From contig NZ_JAVLAT010000002.1 in NCBI RefSeq assembly GCF_032190615.1, positions 1,313,561 to 1,377,560 on the forward strand: a stretch of DNA of 64,000 nucleotides. The letters run 5' to 3'. Made by a program: the position numbers and the translations under genes. Position 1 is the first letter of the stretch. Each line of letters begins with the position of its first letter. The notes under the pieces were generated by a model. That model ran no database searches, was not told where the DNA came from, and worked only from the letters and a program-made list of their open reading frames with translations. The stretch comes from Brucella pseudogrignonensis (GTDB taxonomy: Bacteria; Pseudomonadota; Alphaproteobacteria; Rhizobiales; Rhizobiaceae). This document shows, piece by piece, positions 8,046 to 14,764 of this stretch.

Positions 8046-8606
8046 TTACTTAGACCAAGGACGGCTTCCCGCAGCTTTTGCAGGCTGCGCTGGCTTGTTG
8101 CTGTTTGCCGCTGCAGGACGGTCGTCGTTTGCTGGGCGCTGCGCTGCCGCCGCAGGCTGCTGAGCGTCAATGCTCGGCTCAGGCACGTTGTTTTCGTCAG
8201 GGAAGAAATACTTCTTGATCTCGGCGCGCGCGGGATATTGGCCGTCCTTTGAAGGCTTGCCGAGCGCAACGCGAACCGTGAACGACTTGAAGAGCAGATC
8301 GTCCGTGTCTTCTACCGAAGACATTTCGAGCGCGCGGCAAAGGCTGGCGAACTGTCGTTGGCCGATCTCCTGCGCCTGCGGGTTCTTGTTCTCGATGTTG
8401 TAGTTGTTGAAAAGCTTGCGATCAGCATATTCAGCCGGTTCAAGCACCTTCATTGTGGTTTTCAGAATCGTGCCGCTACCTGTCGACGTTGCAGCAACGT
8501 CGGCCGCCTCGATTTCCATCTTGTATGTGCCGTTCGGCAGATCGGAATAGTCCGACTGCGTCGTGTCGTGTTGGGTGGCGTCAAACGCCGTTCCAAGTCT
8601 CGCCAT
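8046..8606 (-). CDS. DUF669 phage protein, probable single-strand DNA-associated factor
   Basis: The 186-residue protein matches the DUF669 pattern, with an N-terminal PNGTYKMEIEAADV strand region, TMKVLEPAEYADRKLF and a central GQRQFASLCRALEM helix. The last 45 residues are a Pro/Ala/Asn-rich disordered tail including NNVPEP and RPANDD. DUF669 genes usually sit beside Sak4-type recombinases and are thought to handle ssDNA, which fits the Sak4-like ATPase three genes upstream. The start is preceded by CCAACACAAGGAA, a variant of the phage leader. Confidence 0.78.
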   Translation of the reverse strand: MARLGTAFDATQHDTTQSDYSDLPNGTYKMEIEAADVAATSTGSGTILKTTMKVLEPAEYADRKLFNNYNIENKNPQAQEIGQRQFASLCRALEMSSVEDTDDLLFKSFTVRVALGKPSKDGQYPARAEIKKYFFPDENNVPEPSIDAQQPAAAAQRPANDDRPAAANSNKPAQPAKAAGSRPWSK

Positions 8607-8646
8607 GTGTTAGTTCCTTGTGTTGGTGTTGTGGTTAGTGCGCAGG

Positions 8647-8892
8647 TTAAGACTTTGCGCGAAATACAGTGGGTCGGAGAAACCCACCGATGAATCCAAG
8701 CGCAGCGCCAATCTGCCAAAGTGACAAGTGACCAGCATTGACACCCAAAGCGGTGAAGAATGCCTGCACAGTTTCAGTGAAGAAGAAGCCGACCACCCAT
8801 CCCGAAAACGCGCCAAAGAGAACGCCGATCAGCGGTGCAAAGAAAAGGATAGCGGCAACCGTGACCAGTCCTGCTAGTGCTTTTTCCATCAT
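8647..8892 (-). CDS. Small phage membrane protein (81 aa)
   Basis: The protein is almost entirely hydrophobic, with about three membrane segments (residues 5-22, 24-38 and 55-72) and glycine-rich turns. Its start overlaps the preceding stop by four bases, so translation is likely coupled. No family recognised. It is the first of several small membrane proteins in this operon. Confidence 0.6.
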   Translation of the reverse strand: MMEKALAGLVTVAAILFFAPLIGVLFGAFSGWVVGFFFTETVQAFFTALGVNAGHLSLWQIGAALGFIGGFLRPTVFRAKS

Positions 8893-9242
8893 GCGGGCTC
8901 CTGCTGTTTAGTGACTGATGCAAAAAGGCTCGGAACGGAAAGTTTTTCGCGAGCGTACTCACGCGCTTTCTCTTGTGCCGCTATGCGCTCATTGAAATCC
9001 TGCTGAATTTCTTCGCATAGTTCGGCAACTCCTTCTGCTAATACGTCCCCGCACCGGCGCCATGTTTTGTCTTTTCCTTTATAAACAATCCCATGTGGAC
9101 CGACGAAATGGTAAGATGTGCAGGTGAGAATGCTCTCAGAGTCAAACTTGAGGGCTCCTTGCATCATCGCCCTTATCGCCATCTGGTGGACAGGTTCTCC
9201 AAACTTTAGCTGCATAGGATTTGGACTGAACCACCCCATCAC
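8889..9242 (-). CDS. Hypothetical phage protein (117 aa)
   Basis: It starts at a double ATG (9242 or 9239) that overlaps the end of the Sak4-like gene. The soluble protein has an N-terminal compact region with several aromatic residues and a C-terminal charged helix (QDFNERIAAQEKAREYAREK). No motif identifies a function. It forms part of the tightly packed recombination cassette. Confidence 0.6.
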   Translation of the reverse strand: MMGWFSPNPMQLKFGEPVHQMAIRAMMQGALKFDSESILTCTSYHFVGPHGIVYKGKDKTWRRCGDVLAEGVAELCEEIQQDFNERIAAQEKAREYAREKLSVPSLFASVTKQQEPA

Positions 9243-10012
9243 GCTGCCTCCTGCTCTGAGACCGGCCAGTACTTCGCCAATTCGGTGAAGCCCTGCCCTT
9301 TGCGGTATGGAACGGCGTCGGGCATTGAATAGCGGTTCTTGGCATTGAAGCCCGCGCCTTCATTCAGATGTATCTGGCGCTCTTTGCCACCCTCCGCATG
9401 AGCGACCTTCGTCTGGCGCGCGACTTCCTTTTCTTTGATGGAAACGCGGTAGTTCATGAACGCCACAACGTCAGACTTTTCACGAACAAGTGCATTAGCG
9501 CGCTTGTGCAGTTTCGGCTGGTATCGCGAATAAGGATCTGTCGTCGGGCTGTCGAAGCGCACAATCTCTGGGTGGGCAAGGATGACCACATAAATACCGG
9601 CTTGCGCGAGCGCCGACAGGGCAGACATGAGCTCGTTCCATTCGGTGTCGGCTTCCACGTAGCCTTTTCCGAATCCAGCTTCCTCTATACTGGTGATGCC
9701 AAGGCGGGTGCATGTCGCAGCCCAGACAAGCGGTTCGAGGCCGTCGGCACTGTCGATAATCACGGTGCGTCGATCGTGCTCGACGGTCAGCAACTCACCG
9801 ATAATGTTGAGCAGGTCGTCGAAGCTTTCAATTGTGCCTGGCGTTGCCATTTCGATATCAGATGGCGGTCGCTCGCCTTCTGTGGCCAGATAGATCGGAT
9901 CTGGAAATTCAGCAGCAAGACTGGTCTTGCCGATACCGTCGACGCCATACAAAAGCATGACTGGCGGGTCGTTTCTCTTCGTCGACTTGAGGCTTGATAG
10001 GCTGATAGCCAT
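9239..10012 (-). CDS. Sak4-like AAA (RecA-fold) ATPase, phage recombination
   Basis: The 257-residue protein begins at ATG 10012, placed after the leader CACACACGAGGAG (complement of 10019-10033); a longer open frame upstream covers several small genes and is not used. Walker A is YGVDGIGKTSLA at about residues 24-35. The segment RRTVIIDSADG is Walker B, followed by VVILAHPEIVRF as a sensor-type strand. This is the pattern of the AAA_24/Sak4 family of single-strand annealing recombinases and recombination mediators in phages. The DUF669 protein, the Cas4-like nuclease and the helicase in the same operon support a recombination-dependent replication module. Confidence 0.82.
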   Translation of the reverse strand: MAISLSSLKSTKRNDPPVMLLYGVDGIGKTSLAAEFPDPIYLATEGERPPSDIEMATPGTIESFDDLLNIIGELLTVEHDRRTVIIDSADGLEPLVWAATCTRLGITSIEEAGFGKGYVEADTEWNELMSALSALAQAGIYVVILAHPEIVRFDSPTTDPYSRYQPKLHKRANALVREKSDVVAFMNYRVSIKEKEVARQTKVAHAEGGKERQIHLNEGAGFNAKNRYSMPDAVPYRKGQGFTELAKYWPVSEQEAA

Positions 10013-10032
10013 AATTAACTCCTCGTGTGTGG

Positions 10033-10137
10033 TTAGTGGGTAAGTTGAATGACGATCATCATGGCCAGCAGGATAAGCGAGCCGATCAGCCAAACTGGCG
10101 CCGACGTGGCGAGCGTGGGGAACCGTGGGTAGGTCAT
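10033..10137 (-). CDS. Tiny phage membrane protein (34 aa)
   Basis: A 34-codon frame starts at an ATG overlapping the previous stop (ATGA). It has one membrane helix (VWLIGSLILLAMMIVI) after a short polar N-terminus. The stop lies at the edge of the leader for the Sak4-like gene. It is the last of four successive overlapping mini-genes for single-span proteins. The overlaps suggest real, coupled translation rather than chance. Confidence 0.5.
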   Translation of the reverse strand: MTYPRFPTLATSAPVWLIGSLILLAMMIVIQLTH

Positions 10138-10274
10138 TTGAAGGCCGCCATTCTTGCGAAATTAGCGGCCGCAAGGGCCATCATGTATGTTGCCAAGTCT
10201 ACGCGCCCCAACAAAATATAGATCAGGCCAACGAACATAGTGACAACGCTAATAATTTTGTCGAATGTTTCCAT
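10134..10274 (-). CDS. Tiny phage membrane protein (46 aa)
   Basis: The start ATG overlaps the upstream stop (TAATG). Residues 7-23 form a hydrophobic helix (IISVVTMFVGLIYILLG), followed by an alanine-rich amphipathic segment. No family recognised. It could be a holin-like or inner-membrane accessory protein, but nothing in the sequence decides this. Confidence 0.5.
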   Translation of the reverse strand: METFDKIISVVTMFVGLIYILLGRVDLATYMMALAAANFARMAAFK

Positions 10275-10444
10275 TAGTTCCCCCACAAATAAAGTAGGCC
10301 GTAGAACGGCAGCACGGCGTTCCAGAAAATGAAGCCTGCAACGACCAGCAAAAACCCAAGGGTAAAACCGGTCAGAGCCAGCGAACGTGCAATCTTCCCG
10401 GTGCCATTACCGGCTGGCGTGATGACGTTCACAACAGCACCCAT
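10274..10444 (-). CDS. Tiny phage membrane protein (56 aa)
   Basis: This 56-residue frame starts inside the end of the upstream mini-gene. It has a basic N-terminus (GNGTGKIAR) and a membrane segment at about 21-41 followed by an aromatic C-terminus (FYGLLYLWGN). An N-in topology is likely from the basic head. No family recognised. Confidence 0.5.
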   Translation of the reverse strand: MGAVVNVITPAGNGTGKIARSLALTGFTLGFLLVVAGFIFWNAVLPFYGLLYLWGN

Positions 10445-10586
10445 GAAGAAAGCCGATGGCCAGCGCTAAAGCCGCGACGACTGCCAGCCCCATGACGAAG
10501 CGATCGCCAAGGCCGAGAACGCTGGAAGTTGGTGTTTCCAAGATGCGGTCGTCTTCGACGGCGTAGTCTTTGAAAGGCGCCGTCAT
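10407..10586 (-). CDS. Small phage membrane protein with Cys-rich tail (59 aa)
   Basis: The ATG overlaps the stop of a ten-codon leader frame. The first 30 residues are acidic and polar (DYAVEDDRILETP), then a membrane helix (VMGLAVVAALALAIGFL) leads to a short tail with three consecutive cysteines and two histidines. The Cys/His tail could bind a metal or be membrane-proximal. No family known. Confidence 0.5.
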   Translation of the reverse strand: MTAPFKDYAVEDDRILETPTSSVLGLGDRFVMGLAVVAALALAIGFLHGCCCERHHASR

Positions 10587-10615
10587 TCGGCACCGTCCTT
10601 ATGAAATCTGAGCAT
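10583..10615 (-). other. Ten-codon leader frame with strong ribosome-binding site
   Basis: AACGAGGAGG is followed five bases later by an ATG and only ten sense codons; the stop overlaps the ATG of the 59-aa membrane protein (ATGA). The peptide would be MLRFHKDGAE. It probably serves to load ribosomes for the following coupled genes; a regulatory leader peptide is possible but has no attenuator structure I could see. Confidence 0.4.
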
Positions 10616-10681
10616 AATAACCTCCTCGTTCCCCGCCGCGATTGCAGCGGGGCTGGTTGGTTCATCGGTGGGATTTACTGG

Positions 10682-11668
10682 TTAAGCGGCGATGCGCGAG
10701 TACGGCTCGTCGTGAGCGATCCAGTGTTCGACGGCATCCTTTGCCGCCCTCAATCCGAGACCAGTTACAGATCGCAGCTCTTTGATCGCTGAAATCTTCT
10801 CGCCCTTAGCAGCTAACCGTTGCCATTCGTGCTTATAGGATGGTGCAGGCTCACTCACCTTCTGCGTCATCACGTACACGCCGAACTCCTTGCCTTTCTG
10901 GAGGCTGGCTAGACGTGCGGCTTCCTTCGTGGCCAACGTTTCATTGGCGTGAACATATGGAGCTGTTGACGGCTTTGGCTGACCGTTTTCAATCAGCGCA
11001 ACGATGGCGGGTTTTGCAACCGGAGCAAACGAGAATACATCGTTGCGCAGAATGAACTGGACCGGAGCAGCCGCCTTGACAGGCTCGTCGACCCATTCGG
11101 CGATGAGGTCGAGATTTGGCTCATTGCCTATCCAGCGTGAGCCGTGAACACCGTCTTTCTGGAAGATGCGGATCCCGATATCACCGGCTATATCAGCAGC
11201 AAATGCATATGAATCATTATTTCGTGCCATCAATGGCCCAGCCTTACGGCCATCACGCGTGCAGTAGTATTTGCCTGCTTCGATTTTGAGGGGGGCTAAT
11301 TTGAGATGATCCCATTTCGCATACCAGCAATCATCAGCCATTCGATGCGTATCAAATCGAACGTAACAATCGTTGTCGCCACCATCAGCCCTGATGACCT
11401 CTGCGATTTCACCAGTCCTGTACCAAGGTAGTGAATCGGCAATCATTTGCACCCGATCGCCAACCTTGAAAGCTGGCTTATCTTCCGATGCCTCCTCAAC
11501 CGGCAGAATTTCGAACTCATCTGCCGTCAAATAAAAATCGTCGCCAACGTCATCGATGACCCAAACATCACCATCATCGACGGTTTTTACCTCGTAAAGC
11601 TCGCCTGCGCGAACGTCGATCTGTGTTACCAGGCTTCTAACCTTATCTCCAACTTTCACATTACCCAT
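10682..11668 (-). CDS. Phage protein with SH3-like repeats and an L7/L12 C-terminal-like domain
   Basis: The protein has 328 residues from ATG 11668, after the leader CACGAGGAG (11676-11684); the ATG shares bases with the upstream stop (TGATG). The N-terminal half holds two KOW/SH3-like modules starting VKVGDKVRSLV and FKVGDRVQMIA, and a third related stretch (IEAGKYYCTRDGRK). The last 40 residues include KISAIKELRSVTGLGLRAAK, which closely follows the helix-turn-helix core of the ribosomal protein L7/L12 C-terminal domain, the site that binds translation GTPases. It may therefore contact the translation or replication machinery of the host, but the function is unproven. Confidence 0.65.
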   Translation of the reverse strand: MGNVKVGDKVRSLVTQIDVRAGELYEVKTVDDGDVWVIDDVGDDFYLTADEFEILPVEEASEDKPAFKVGDRVQMIADSLPWYRTGEIAEVIRADGGDNDCYVRFDTHRMADDCWYAKWDHLKLAPLKIEAGKYYCTRDGRKAGPLMARNNDSYAFAADIAGDIGIRIFQKDGVHGSRWIGNEPNLDLIAEWVDEPVKAAAPVQFILRNDVFSFAPVAKPAIVALIENGQPKPSTAPYVHANETLATKEAARLASLQKGKEFGVYVMTQKVSEPAPSYKHEWQRLAAKGEKISAIKELRSVTGLGLRAAKDAVEHWIAHDEPYSRIAA

Positions 11669-11973
11669 CAAGCTACTCCTCGTGTTTTGGTGTTCTTGGT
11701 AAGTTTCACGCCCTTGGTGAAATCGACCGGAATGACATTGTCTTCTTCTGTTCCGACCTCAGAGCCGCCACCGCCGTCGCCATCATTAGCGGGTGGTTCA
11801 ACTTCGAAGCGCGAAACCTCGATCGTCCCAAGGCCAGTGCTTGGTATCCAGAACCGCACTGTGAGGAACATGCAGCCATCTCGGTCGCCGATGATGATGC
11901 CCTTCCAGCCTGTCAGCTTGTGGGTCACAATTGAGCCGGGTAGATCCCAGCAATCACCGCATTCGCAAGTCAC
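11668..11973 (-). CDS. Hypothetical phage protein with N-terminal cysteine cluster (101 aa)
   Basis: A GTG start overlaps the previous stop (GTGA). Residues 3-8 contain a CxCxxC cluster, followed by a beta-rich segment (GWKGIIIGDRDGCMFLTVRFW) resembling an SH3-like barrel, then a Gly/Asp-rich disordered linker and a basic tail. It is co-translated with the L7/L12-like protein that follows. No family recognised. Confidence 0.55.
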   Translation of the reverse strand: MTCECGDCWDLPGSIVTHKLTGWKGIIIGDRDGCMFLTVRFWIPSTGLGTIEVSRFEVEPPANDGDGGGGSEVGTEEDNVIPVDFTKGVKLTKNTKTRGVA

Positions 11974-12173
11974 GCTGCACCCCGCTTCGTTCTGCTGAAG
12001 GACACAGGTGCGTTTGAAACGTACCGACCGTCTTTAAGGACGGCAGTGTCGCGGGCAAGCAGCTTCTGCGCGACCGTTCGATAAGGCTTGCGGTTCGTCG
12101 TATCCCGCTCACCAGTCCGCGTGAATTTGGTTTGGTAAGCCTTGTGCGGCTCACGCAAGTTATGGGATTTCAT
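11970..12173 (-). CDS. Small basic phage protein (67 aa)
   Basis: The ATG at 12173 is preceded by AGGAGG at ideal spacing. The 67 residues are strongly basic, with repeated KxxR/RxxT patterns (AYQTKFTRTGERDTTNRK), suggesting nucleic-acid contact. The ribosome-binding site lies in the 3' arm of a small inverted repeat (12181-12195), so translation may be structurally gated. No family recognised. Confidence 0.55.
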   Translation of the reverse strand: MKSHNLREPHKAYQTKFTRTGERDTTNRKPYRTVAQKLLARDTAVLKDGRYVSNAPVSFSRTKRGAA

Positions 12174-12180
12174 TGATATT

Positions 12181-12195
12181 CCTCCTGTCAGGAGG
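12181..12195 (-). promoter_or_regulatory. Ribosome-binding site inside inverted repeat CCTCCTG-A-CAGGAGG
   Basis: The leftward mRNA reads CCTCCTGACAGGAGG immediately before the start of the 67-aa basic protein. The arms can pair as six base pairs around a GAC loop, which would hide the AGGAGG used for translation. This is either a simple RBS hairpin or a protein-binding translational operator. Confidence 0.45.
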
Positions 12196-12253
12196 TTGAT
12201 CTGTGGCCGGTCAAAAATACGTAGATTTATAACTCCGACACGGCCAACGTGGC

Positions 12254-12535
12254 TCAGGCTGCGATTGCGCCCGGCTGTTCGTAATTGTCGTTCGCGGCTT
12301 CCAGCGCACGAATGCGTGGCATTGCGATATAACTGACGCAGTGATTGGCCGTGGACCATCCACCGTTCGAAACACATCGCACAACAATGCGGTCAGCTGT
12401 AGATTTAGGAATTGGTCGACGCAGAATTGACGCTACGGTCGACCTGGGCAGGCTAAGCGCATTTCCGATTTCAGTCGGGTTGGCGCCAACGTCGTGCATG
12501 CGATGCACTTCTTCTATGGTTTCATAATCTCTCAT
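12254..12535 (-). CDS. Small helix-turn-helix phage protein (93 aa)
   Basis: The ATG at 12535 follows the leader ACCACACACGAGGAG. Residues 8-42 (HRMHDVGANPTEIGNALSLP then RSTVASILRR) form a clear helix-turn-helix of the resolvase/MerR-like simple type. The tail includes EAANDN. Position and size fit an early regulator (Cro- or CII-like in role) transcribed from the leftward promoter, but no similarity to a specific regulator is claimed. Confidence 0.65.
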   Translation of the reverse strand: MRDYETIEEVHRMHDVGANPTEIGNALSLPRSTVASILRRPIPKSTADRIVVRCVSNGGWSTANHCVSYIAMPRIRALEAANDNYEQPGAIAA

Positions 12536-12788
12536 GCTCTCCTCGTGTGTGGTGTTGGTTGACAAATGGCCTTGGTGAAGCCATCTGTTGTCCTGCGCGG
12601 GGTGGTACCTGCGAAGGAAACCAGCGTGTAGAAGTGGTGCAAGCCCTCCTCGTGTAAGCGCTGGGATTACGAGGCGGAGCGAGCAGCGGGTGGTGCCGGC
12701 TCATAAACTCCGCCTTTAAATCTTTCGACATACAGGAATGCCGAAAGCGCCACTGACCCTATTCAGGTCAGCAGCGTTCCTATTAATC

Positions 12789-12958
12789 CTACGGCGGCAC
12801 TGCAATGAGAGTCGGTTCGCTTCTGTCGGCGGTTTTATTCATTTGCTCTCTCCTGAGTTTCTATTGCGCTTCAGCGCGGCGTCTATCTGTTGAGTGCCGA
12901 TATCCTTGGGAGGATGTTCTCTGGCATCATGAGGTAGGCCCTCCTTCGAACTGTCCAG
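12789..12958 (-). other. Leader region of the leftward operon with several short frames
   Basis: Between the leftward promoter and the HTH gene there are at least three short frames: a 15-residue frame (12883-12930) with AAGGAGG at good spacing; a polar 40-codon open stretch ending at 12839 (PPKDIGTQQIDAALKRNRNS) that looks protein-like but lacks a normal start; and a 17-residue frame (12789-12842) behind AGGAG. The 40-codon stretch would join the 15-residue frame if one base were changed, so a small frameshifted gene is possible. From 12522 to 12788 only leader-like sequence with a CACGAGGAG copy was seen. Confidence 0.35.
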
Positions 12959-12984
12959 CGTCTTGTGCGCCGGTTGATGACACC

Positions 12985-13026
12985 TATATATGACAGATTC
13001 GCATCCATGTCAACATGTGGTGACAT
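12985..13026 (-). promoter_or_regulatory. Leftward early promoter with overlapping operator
   Basis: On the complement, TTGACA (13013-13008) and TATATA (12990-12985) are separated by exactly 17 bases, a near-consensus sigma-70 promoter for the leftward operon. The inverted repeat ATGTCA (13007-13012) / TGACAT (13021-13026) with an 8-base spacer overlaps the -35, and further TGACA half-sites lie at 12979 and 12991. This is where the adjacent CI-type repressor would bind. Confidence 0.75.
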
Positions 13027-13069
13027 TTTCGCACGTTACATTTTCACAACAATATGCGAAAAGCACATC

Positions 13070-13747
13070 ATGGACAAAGATTTCGCGCAGCGCCTTCGTT
13101 CGGCGCGTGACCTTAAGGGAATGAGTCAGGCTGACCTTGCGGCTCTTATTGGGCGCGACAAGTCGTCGATTAGTCTTTTGGAAGGCGGGAAACGTGGCGC
13201 GAGCGTTGAGTTTGTCGCCCGTTTGGCTCGTGCGCTGGATCTGAATGAAGATTGGCTTGCCTTTGGTAATGGCGAGATGGCCGCGACATCAGCTAAGCCT
13301 ATTGCTGATACGTTCACACCGGCACCCATCCCCGGCGATCAGCTTGTAAGCCAAGAACGCGGCCTGCCTGTTTACGCCGCAGCGAAGGGGGGCGATGGTC
13401 ACGTCATCATCACCTTTGATCCAATCAGCTATATGAAAATGCCCGCCGTCCTACAGGGCGTTAAGGGTGGTTACGGCCTTCTATTGTCTGGGGAATCCAT
13501 GATTCCCGCCTACCGCCCGGGCGAAACTGCGCTTGTAAACCCGAATTTGCCGCCAGTGCGAGATGAAGACGTAATTCTTTATCACACGAGCGCAATGGAT
13601 GAGAATGAGGCGATCATCAAACGCTTGATAGGCTTCAATGACCGAGAATGGATGTTGGAACAGTACAACCCGCATAAGGAATTCAAGGAATTTCGCGCGG
13701 ATTGGCCGGTCTGTCATCGCGTCGTTGGCAAGTATAACACCCGTTAA
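13070..13747 (+). CDS. CI-type phage repressor (XRE HTH plus S24 peptidase)
   Basis: The 225-residue protein begins at ATG 13070, where the HTH domain starts (FAQRLRSARDLKGMSQADLA); the longer frame upstream runs through the operator. Residues 5-60 are an XRE helix-turn-helix and about 130-225 a LexA/S24 domain. The catalytic serine lies in LLLSGESMIP and the partner lysine in EAIIKRLIG, so RecA-stimulated self-cleavage is expected. It is divergent from the leftward operon and next to two promoters carrying TGTCA/TGACA half-sites. It should maintain lysogeny and repress both early operons. The ribosome-binding site is weak, as often in repressor genes expressed from a maintenance promoter. 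Confidence 0.9.
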   Translation: MDKDFAQRLRSARDLKGMSQADLAALIGRDKSSISLLEGGKRGASVEFVARLARALDLNEDWLAFGNGEMAATSAKPIADTFTPAPIPGDQLVSQERGLPVYAAAKGGDGHVIITFDPISYMKMPAVLQGVKGGYGLLLSGESMIPAYRPGETALVNPNLPPVRDEDVILYHTSAMDENEAIIKRLIGFNDREWMLEQYNPHKEFKEFRADWPVCHRVVGKYNTR

Positions 13748-13884
13748 AGCTAACCATTAACTACAGCCTCAAGCGCGCTATCAGGTACACGGCCGATAGC
13801 TGCGATGATCTGCGTTTCATTGTTCCATCTATATATAGCAAGGACGGCAGGCTTTTCGCATGCCAATCGATGAGCCAGCCTGAG

Positions 13885-13892
13885 GGCATGAT
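13885..13892. repeat. Target-site duplication, left copy (GGCATGAT)
   Basis: GGCATGAT lies directly left of the IS terminal repeat and is repeated exactly at 16377-16384 on the right. Eight bases fits the 4-8 bp duplications made by IS21-family transposition. Confidence 0.92.
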
Positions 13893-14029
13893 TGTCAATC
13901 GGAGCGGAATATTCACCCCCTTTACTTATCCAATATTGACCCCCCAATTACGGATTAGCACTTGGCCTGCCCGACGCTGGCCGGGGTTGCAAAGGGTAGG
14001 CCAAGTGCGGGTGATTAGCTCTTTCGGCT

Positions 14030-14764
14030 TTAGCTTTGAGAGCGGTTTTTAAAGCGCCATGAATCGTTGCCTGTCTCTACGATTTCGCAATGGTGCGTTA
14101 GGCGATCTAGAAGTGCGGTTGTCATTTTGGCATCACCAAAGACGGTGGGCCATTCGCCGAACGCCAGATTGGTCGTAACGATAATTGAGGTTCGCTCGTA
14201 GAGCTTGCTTATAAGGTGGAACAGCAACTGTCCTCCTGCCTGAGCGAATGGCAAGTAACCCAGCTCGTCGAGAATAACGAAGTCGAGACGGTTGAGATAT
14301 TCCGCGGTTCTGCCCTGCTTCCCGTTGCGTGTTTCAGTTTCAAGGCGATTGACCAGATCAACTACATTGAAGAAACGGCCACGTGTGCCATTGCGAATGA
14401 GTGCGCGCGCAATGGCAATGGCCAGATGGCTTTTTCCCGTTCCCGTGCCACCAACCAGAACGACATTTCTTTGATCGCTCGCAAAAATGCCTGTGGCCAG
14501 CTCGCGAACCAAACCTTCGTTGATTGGGGTGCCGGTAAAGTCGAAGTCCTCAATGTCTTTAGCAAGAGGTAATTTGGCAATGCTGAGCTGGTATCGAATG
14601 GAACGTGCTTGCTTCTCTGCAATTTCCGACTGCAACAACTCACCCACAATACGTGGCGGTTCGTGCTGCCGTTTTATGCCATTCCCCATTACCTCGTCAT
14701 AGGCGCTGCGCATACCATAGAGCTTCAGCGTTCCCATGAGTTCAAGTACCTGCGTGCGTTCCAT
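14030..14764 (-). CDS. istB: IstB transposition helper ATPase
   Basis: The 244-residue AAA+ protein has Walker [17 protein letters not shown] at about residues 99-114, Walker [15 protein letters not shown] and a C-terminal [12 protein letters not shown] block, all standard for IstB. Its ATG overlaps the istA stop by one base (TGATG), so the two are translationally coupled. IstB assembles on target DNA and activates the IstA transposase. Length and motifs are intact. Confidence 0.93.
   Translation of the reverse strand: MERTQVLELMGTLKLYGMRSAYDEVMGNGIKRQHEPPRIVGELLQSEIAEKQARSIRYQLSIAKLPLAKDIEDFDFTGTPINEGLVRELATGIFASDQRNVVLVGGTGTGKSHLAIAIARALIRNGTRGRFFNVVDLVNRLETETRNGKQGRTAEYLNRLDFVILDELGYLPFAQAGGQLLFHLISKLYERTSIIVTTNLAFGEWPTVFGDAKMTTALLDRLTHHCEIVETGNDSWRFKNRSQS

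Noticed and set aside
12522..12731. 69-residue leftward frame before the HTH gene
   Set aside because: Its sequence encodes two copies of the CACGAGGAG leader in frame and has low-complexity Pro/Arg/His content; it is more likely untranslated leader than a gene.
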